From positions 1 to 14,301 of the forward strand of contig DASRBO010000017.1 in assembly GCA_035653595.1 (NCBI GenBank): a stretch of 14,301 nt of DNA, read 5' to 3'. Source of the DNA: DASRBO01 sp035653595. GTDB lineage: Bacteria > Actinomycetota > Acidimicrobiia > Acidimicrobiales > JAJPHE01. How positions within the stretch are numbered: the first letter of the stretch is position 1; each line of letters opens with the position of its first letter. Under the pieces are notes generated by a model. That model made no database searches and was not told where the DNA came from. It was given only the letters and a program-made list of their open reading frames with translations. This document shows, one piece after another, positions 11,186 to 14,301 of this stretch. The translations under genes and the position numbers were made by a program.

Positions 11186-14100
11186 GCGTCCCCTACGCCG
11201 AGCTGCACTGCCACTCCAACTTCAGCTTCCTCGACGGCGCCTCCCATCCCGAGGAGCTGGTGCAGGAGGCGTGCCGGCTGGGGCTGTCCGCCCTGGCCAT
11301 CACCGACCACGACGCCCTGGCCGGGGTGGTCCGCTTCTCCGAGGCGGCGGCCGAGGCCGGTCTGCCCACCGTGTTCGGGGCCGAGCTGACCCTTGGCCTC
11401 ACCCGGGCCCAGGTGGGGGCGGCCGACCCCGAGGGGGACCACCTGGTGGTGCTGGCCCGCGACCCCGAGGGCTACGCCCGCCTGTCGCGGGTCATCACCC
11501 GGGCCCAGATGGCGGGAGGGGAGAAGGGCAGGCCGGTGGCCGACCTGGGGCTGCTGGCCGAGCACCACGGCGGGCACTGGACGGTGCTGACGGGCTGCCG
11601 CAAGGGCGGGGTGCCGCGGGCGCTGACCGAGCACGGGCCGGCGGCGGCCGGCCGGCGGCTGGACGAGCTGGTGGGCGTGTTCGGACGGGACAGCGTCGCC
11701 GTCGAGCTGTGGGACCACGGCGATCCCCTCGACTCGGCCCGCAACGACGCCCTCATGACCCTGGCCTGTGCCCGGAGCGTCGACCTGGTGGCCACCAACA
11801 ACGTGCACTACGCCACCCCGGCCCGATGGAAGCTGGCCACCGCCCTGGCGGCGGTGAGGGCGAGGCGGAGCCTCGATGAGATCGACGGCTGGCTCCCGCC
11901 CACCGCCGGCGCCCACCTGCGCTCGGGGGAGGAGCAGTCCCGCCGGATGGCGCGCTATCCGGGGGTGGTGGAGCGGGCGGCCCGCCTGGGGGAGGAGTGC
12001 AGCTTCGACCTAAAGCTGGTGGCGCCCAAGCTGCCGGACTGGCCGGTGCCGGCGGCCCACACCGAGATGACCTGGCTGCGTCAGCTGGTCGAGGAGGGGG
12101 CCGCCGCCCGCTACGGCCCTCGCCGGGGGGCGCACAAGGCGGGTGCCTGGGAGCAGATCGACCACGAGCTCGACGTGATTGAGCAGCTCGGCTATCCGGG
12201 CTACTTCCTGGTGGTGTGGGACATCGTCCAGTTCTGCCAGCGGCAGGACATCTTCTGCCAGGGGCGGGGGTCGGCGGCGAACTCGGCGGTGTGCTTCGCC
12301 CTGGGCATCACCAAGGCCGACGCCGTCGAGCTGGGCCTGCTCTTCGAGCGCTTCCTCTCCCCCGAGCGGGACGGTCCCCCCGACATCGATCTCGACATCG
12401 AGGCGGGCCGGAGGGAGGAGGTCATCCAGTATGTCTACGGCCGCTACGGCAGGGACCGGGCGGCGCAGGTGTCCAACGTGATCACCTACCGGCCCCGCTC
12501 GGCGATCCGCGACATGGGCCGGGCCCTCGGGCATCCGGTCGGGCAGCTCGACGCCTGGTCCAAGCAGGTGGAGGACTGGGGAGGGGTCCCCTCGACCCAG
12601 ACGGTGGACATACCCGAAGCGGTGCTCGAGCTGGCCGGGGAGATCCAGGGCTTCCCGCGCCACCTCGGCATCCACTCCGGGGGGATGGTGATCTGCGACC
12701 GCCCGGTGATCGACGTCTGCCCGGTGGAATGGGCCCGCATGCCCAACCGCAGCGTCCTGCAGTGGGACAAGGACGACTGCGCCGCCATCGGCCTGGTGAA
12801 GTTCGACCTGCTCGGCCTGCAGATGCTGTCGGCCGTGCACGAGGCGGTGGACATGATCCGCCGCCACCACGGGACCGAGGTAGATCTCGCCGACCTGGGT
12901 CAGGAGCCCGAGGTGTACGACATGCTCTGCCGGGCGGACTCGGTGGGCGTGTTCCAGGTGGAGAGCCGGGCGCAGATGGCCACCCTGCCCCGGCTCAAGC
13001 CCCGGAACTTCTACGACCTGGTGGTCGAGGTCGCCCTCATCCGCCCCGGGCCCATCCAGGGTGGCTCGGTGCACCCCTACCTGAGGCGCCGCAACGGCAC
13101 CGAGGAGATCACCTACCTGCACCCGCTGCTCGAGCCGTGCCTGCGCAAGACCCTGGGTGTTCCCCTGTTCCAGGAGCAGCTGATGCAGATGGCGATCGAC
13201 GTGGCCGGGTTCAGCCCGGCCGAGTCGGACCAGCTGCGCCAGGCGATGGGATCGAAGCGATCGGCCCGGCGGATGGAGGCGCTGCGTGACCGTTTCTACC
13301 GGGGGATGGAGGAGAGGGGGATAACGGGGGAGACCGCCGACGCCATCTGGTCGCAGATGGCCGCCTTCGCCAACTTCGGCTTTCCGGAGAGCCACGCCGT
13401 CTCCTTCGCCTACCTGGTGTACTCCAGCGCCTGGTTGAAGCTGCACTACCCGGCGGCCTTCTACGCCGGCCTGCTCAACTGCCAGCCCATGGGGTTCTGG
13501 TCGCCCCAGACGCTGGTGTCCGACGCCCAGCGCCACGGGGTGACGGTGCTCGGCCCCGATGTGAACGCCTCGGCCGCCAAGGCGACCCTCCAGCCCGTTC
13601 CGGACGGGGCGGCGAAGCCCCCTTGTAGGACGGCGAAGCCGCCATGTGTTCGCCTGGGGCTGTCGTATGTGAGGAGCATCGGCTCCGATCTGGCCGCCCG
13701 GATCGAGGCCGGCCGTCCCTACCGCAGTCCCGAGGATCTCGTGCACCGGGTGGAGCTCAACCGGGCCCACCTCGAGGCGCTGGCCACCGCCGGTGCCCTC
13801 GACTGCTTCGGGCTCTCCCGCCGCCAGGCGCTGTGGGCGGCCGGGGCGCTGGCCCGTTCCGGTCCCGGTCGCCTTCCGGGGGTGGTGGAGGGGGCCGACC
13901 CGCCGGTGCTGTCGGGGATGGATCCGGTCGAGGAGGCGGCGGCCGACCTGTGGTCCACCGGCCTGTCGGCCAACTGGTCCGTCGTCGGCTTCGTGCGCCC
14001 GCAGCTGCAGGAGATGGGAGCGGTGACCGCAGCGGCGGTGGCGGGGATGCCCGACGGCACCCGGGTGGCGGTGGGCGGGGTGGTCACCCACCGCCAGAGG

Positions 14101-14301
14101 CCGTCCACCGCCGGGGGGACGATCTTCATCAACCTCGAGGACGAGACAGGCATGGTGAACGTGATCTGTTCGCGGGGAGCCTGGGCCCGGTGGCGGAAGG
14201 TGGCCCGCTCCTCGTCGGCCCTGGTGATCAAGGGCAAGGTGGAAAGAGCGGAGGAAGCGGTCAACCTGGTGGCCGAGCGCATCGAGGCGCTGCCCCTGGC
14301 G
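11182..14301 (+). CDS. dnaE2: Error-prone DNA polymerase DnaE2 (3' end outside window)
   Basis: The frame is open for 1040 codons to the right edge, so most of a protein usually about 1,050-1,100 aa long is present. It has an N-terminal PHP domain (ELHCHSNFSFLDG 7-19, ITDHD 40-44, FGAELT). The C-family polymerase core follows, with catalytic PDIDLDIE (400-407, D401 and D403) and D542 in VKFDLLGL. Next come the fingers and helix-hairpin-helix (NRAHLEALATAGALDCFG) and an OB-fold beginning near residue 957. The early OB-fold and overall length fit DnaE2 rather than replicative DnaE1. The ATG overlaps the imuB stop (ATGA), completing the SOS-controlled mutasome for translesion synthesis and induced mutagenesis. 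An unusual 7-residue tandem repeat is inserted at 810-823. Confidence 0.96.
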   Translation, partial: MSVPYAELHCHSNFSFLDGASHPEELVQEACRLGLSALAITDHDALAGVVRFSEAAAEAGLPTVFGAELTLGLTRAQVGAADPEGDHLVVLARDPEGYARLSRVITRAQMAGGEKGRPVADLGLLAEHHGGHWTVLTGCRKGGVPRALTEHGPAAAGRRLDELVGVFGRDSVAVELWDHGDPLDSARNDALMTLACARSVDLVATNNVHYATPARWKLATALAAVRARRSLDEIDGWLPPTAGAHLRSGEEQSRRMARYPGVVERAARLGEECSFDLKLVAPKLPDWPVPAAHTEMTWLRQLVEEGAAARYGPRRGAHKAGAWEQIDHELDVIEQLGYPGYFLVVWDIVQFCQRQDIFCQGRGSAANSAVCFALGITKADAVELGLLFERFLSPERDGPPDIDLDIEAGRREEVIQYVYGRYGRDRAAQVSNVITYRPRSAIRDMGRALGHPVGQLDAWSKQVEDWGGVPSTQTVDIPEAVLELAGEIQGFPRHLGIHSGGMVICDRPVIDVCPVEWARMPNRSVLQWDKDDCAAIGLVKFDLLGLQMLSAVHEAVDMIRRHHGTEVDLADLGQEPEVYDMLCRADSVGVFQVESRAQMATLPRLKPRNFYDLVVEVALIRPGPIQGGSVHPYLRRRNGTEEITYLHPLLEPCLRKTLGVPLFQEQLMQMAIDVAGFSPAESDQLRQAMGSKRSARRMEALRDRFYRGMEERGITGETADAIWSQMAAFANFGFPESHAVSFAYLVYSSAWLKLHYPAAFYAGLLNCQPMGFWSPQTLVSDAQRHGVTVLGPDVNASAAKATLQPVPDGAAKPPCRTAKPPCVRLGLSYVRSIGSDLAARIEAGRPYRSPEDLVHRVELNRAHLEALATAGALDCFGLSRRQALWAAGALARSGPGRLPGVVEGADPPVLSGMDPVEEAAADLWSTGLSANWSVVGFVRPQLQEMGAVTAAAVAGMPDGTRVAVGGVVTHRQRPSTAGGTIFINLEDETGMVNVICSRGAWARWRKVARSSSALVIKGKVERAEEAVNLVAERIEALPLA
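13611..13647 (+). repeat. Two-copy 21-bp-period repeat inserted in dnaE2
   Basis: Bases 13611-13626 and 13632-13647 share 14 of 16 positions (ggcgaagcc..cc.tgt), giving AKPPCR-T-AKPPC in the protein. Its codons (CCT, TGT, AGG, CCA, TGT, GTT) break the strong G/C third-position preference of the gene. The minus strand reads GGCTTCGCC twice, a small UUCG-loop hairpin. It lies in a variable linker just before the conserved VRLGLSYVR. Confidence 0.7.

Noticed and set aside
12216..13289. 357-codon plus-strand frame inside dnaE2
   Set aside because: It is an Arg/Gly/Pro-rich out-of-frame shadow. The frame from 11182 reads through without a stop or frameshift.
12010..14091. 693-codon open frame on the minus strand opposite dnaE2
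   Set aside because: It is a shadow of the GC-skewed codon positions of dnaE2. Its translation is rich in His, Gly, Arg and Pro with no domain, whereas the + frame carries all polymerase motifs.
1..14301. tRNA, rRNA, insertion sequence, prophage or attachment site
   Set aside because: I saw no tRNA-like T-loop motif, no rRNA segment, no transposase or integrase motif and no flanking direct repeats. All long stretches are explained by housekeeping-type genes.

Overview
The window is very GC-rich, uses GTG and TTG starts freely and is densely packed with genes. It looks like chromosomal DNA of a high-GC actinobacterium, most plausibly of the Acidimicrobiia or a neighbouring deep actinobacterial lineage. 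That placement is an inference. It rests on an F420-biosynthesis gene (cofC/fbiD), an imuA-imuB-dnaE2 mutasome under an actinobacterial-type LexA box, start codons placed 6-9 nt after TANNNT boxes (leaderless style), and a gene order around hupB/cofC/gpsA that resembles Mycobacterium.

Layout. (1) 2-283 (+): C-terminal tail of a histone-like nucleoid protein (HupB type), cut by the left edge, made of 18 Arg/Lys pentapeptides and followed by a perfect 14-bp hairpin that separates it from the convergent operon. (2) 364-1670 (-): cofC/fbiD followed by a PIG-L/LmbE deacetylase, overlapping and translationally coupled. (3) 1744-4112 (+): gpsA, an RpiB/LacAB-family protein with altered active-site residues, then rnhB and a tiny lipoprotein. 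(4) 4136-7541 (-): a LOR/SDH-type ornithine cyclodeaminase, an arginine dihydrolase/DDAH-like guanidine hydrolase and an acyl-CoA dehydrogenase. (5) 7642-8901 (+): glutamate dehydrogenase, divergent from the arginine genes. (6) 8951-14301 (+): LexA box, imuA', imuB and dnaE2, the last running off the right edge.

How the genes work together. The LOR/SDH protein and the guanidine hydrolase correspond to the C- and N-terminal halves of the cyanobacterial bifunctional enzyme AgrE/ArgZ. Here they are separate genes in reversed order. With the divergent glutamate dehydrogenase they could form a route arginine -> ornithine -> proline -> glutamate -> 2-oxoglutarate, although no proline-oxidising gene is visible. 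The right third is a classic SOS-inducible mutasome: a perfect-arm LexA box abuts the presumed -10 element of imuA', and all three genes overlap by 4 nt. The most noteworthy signals are the split arginine module with a possible Arg-rich leader ORF between its genes, a small tandem element inserted in frame in dnaE2, the pentad tail of the HupB-like protein, and several apparently leaderless promoters.
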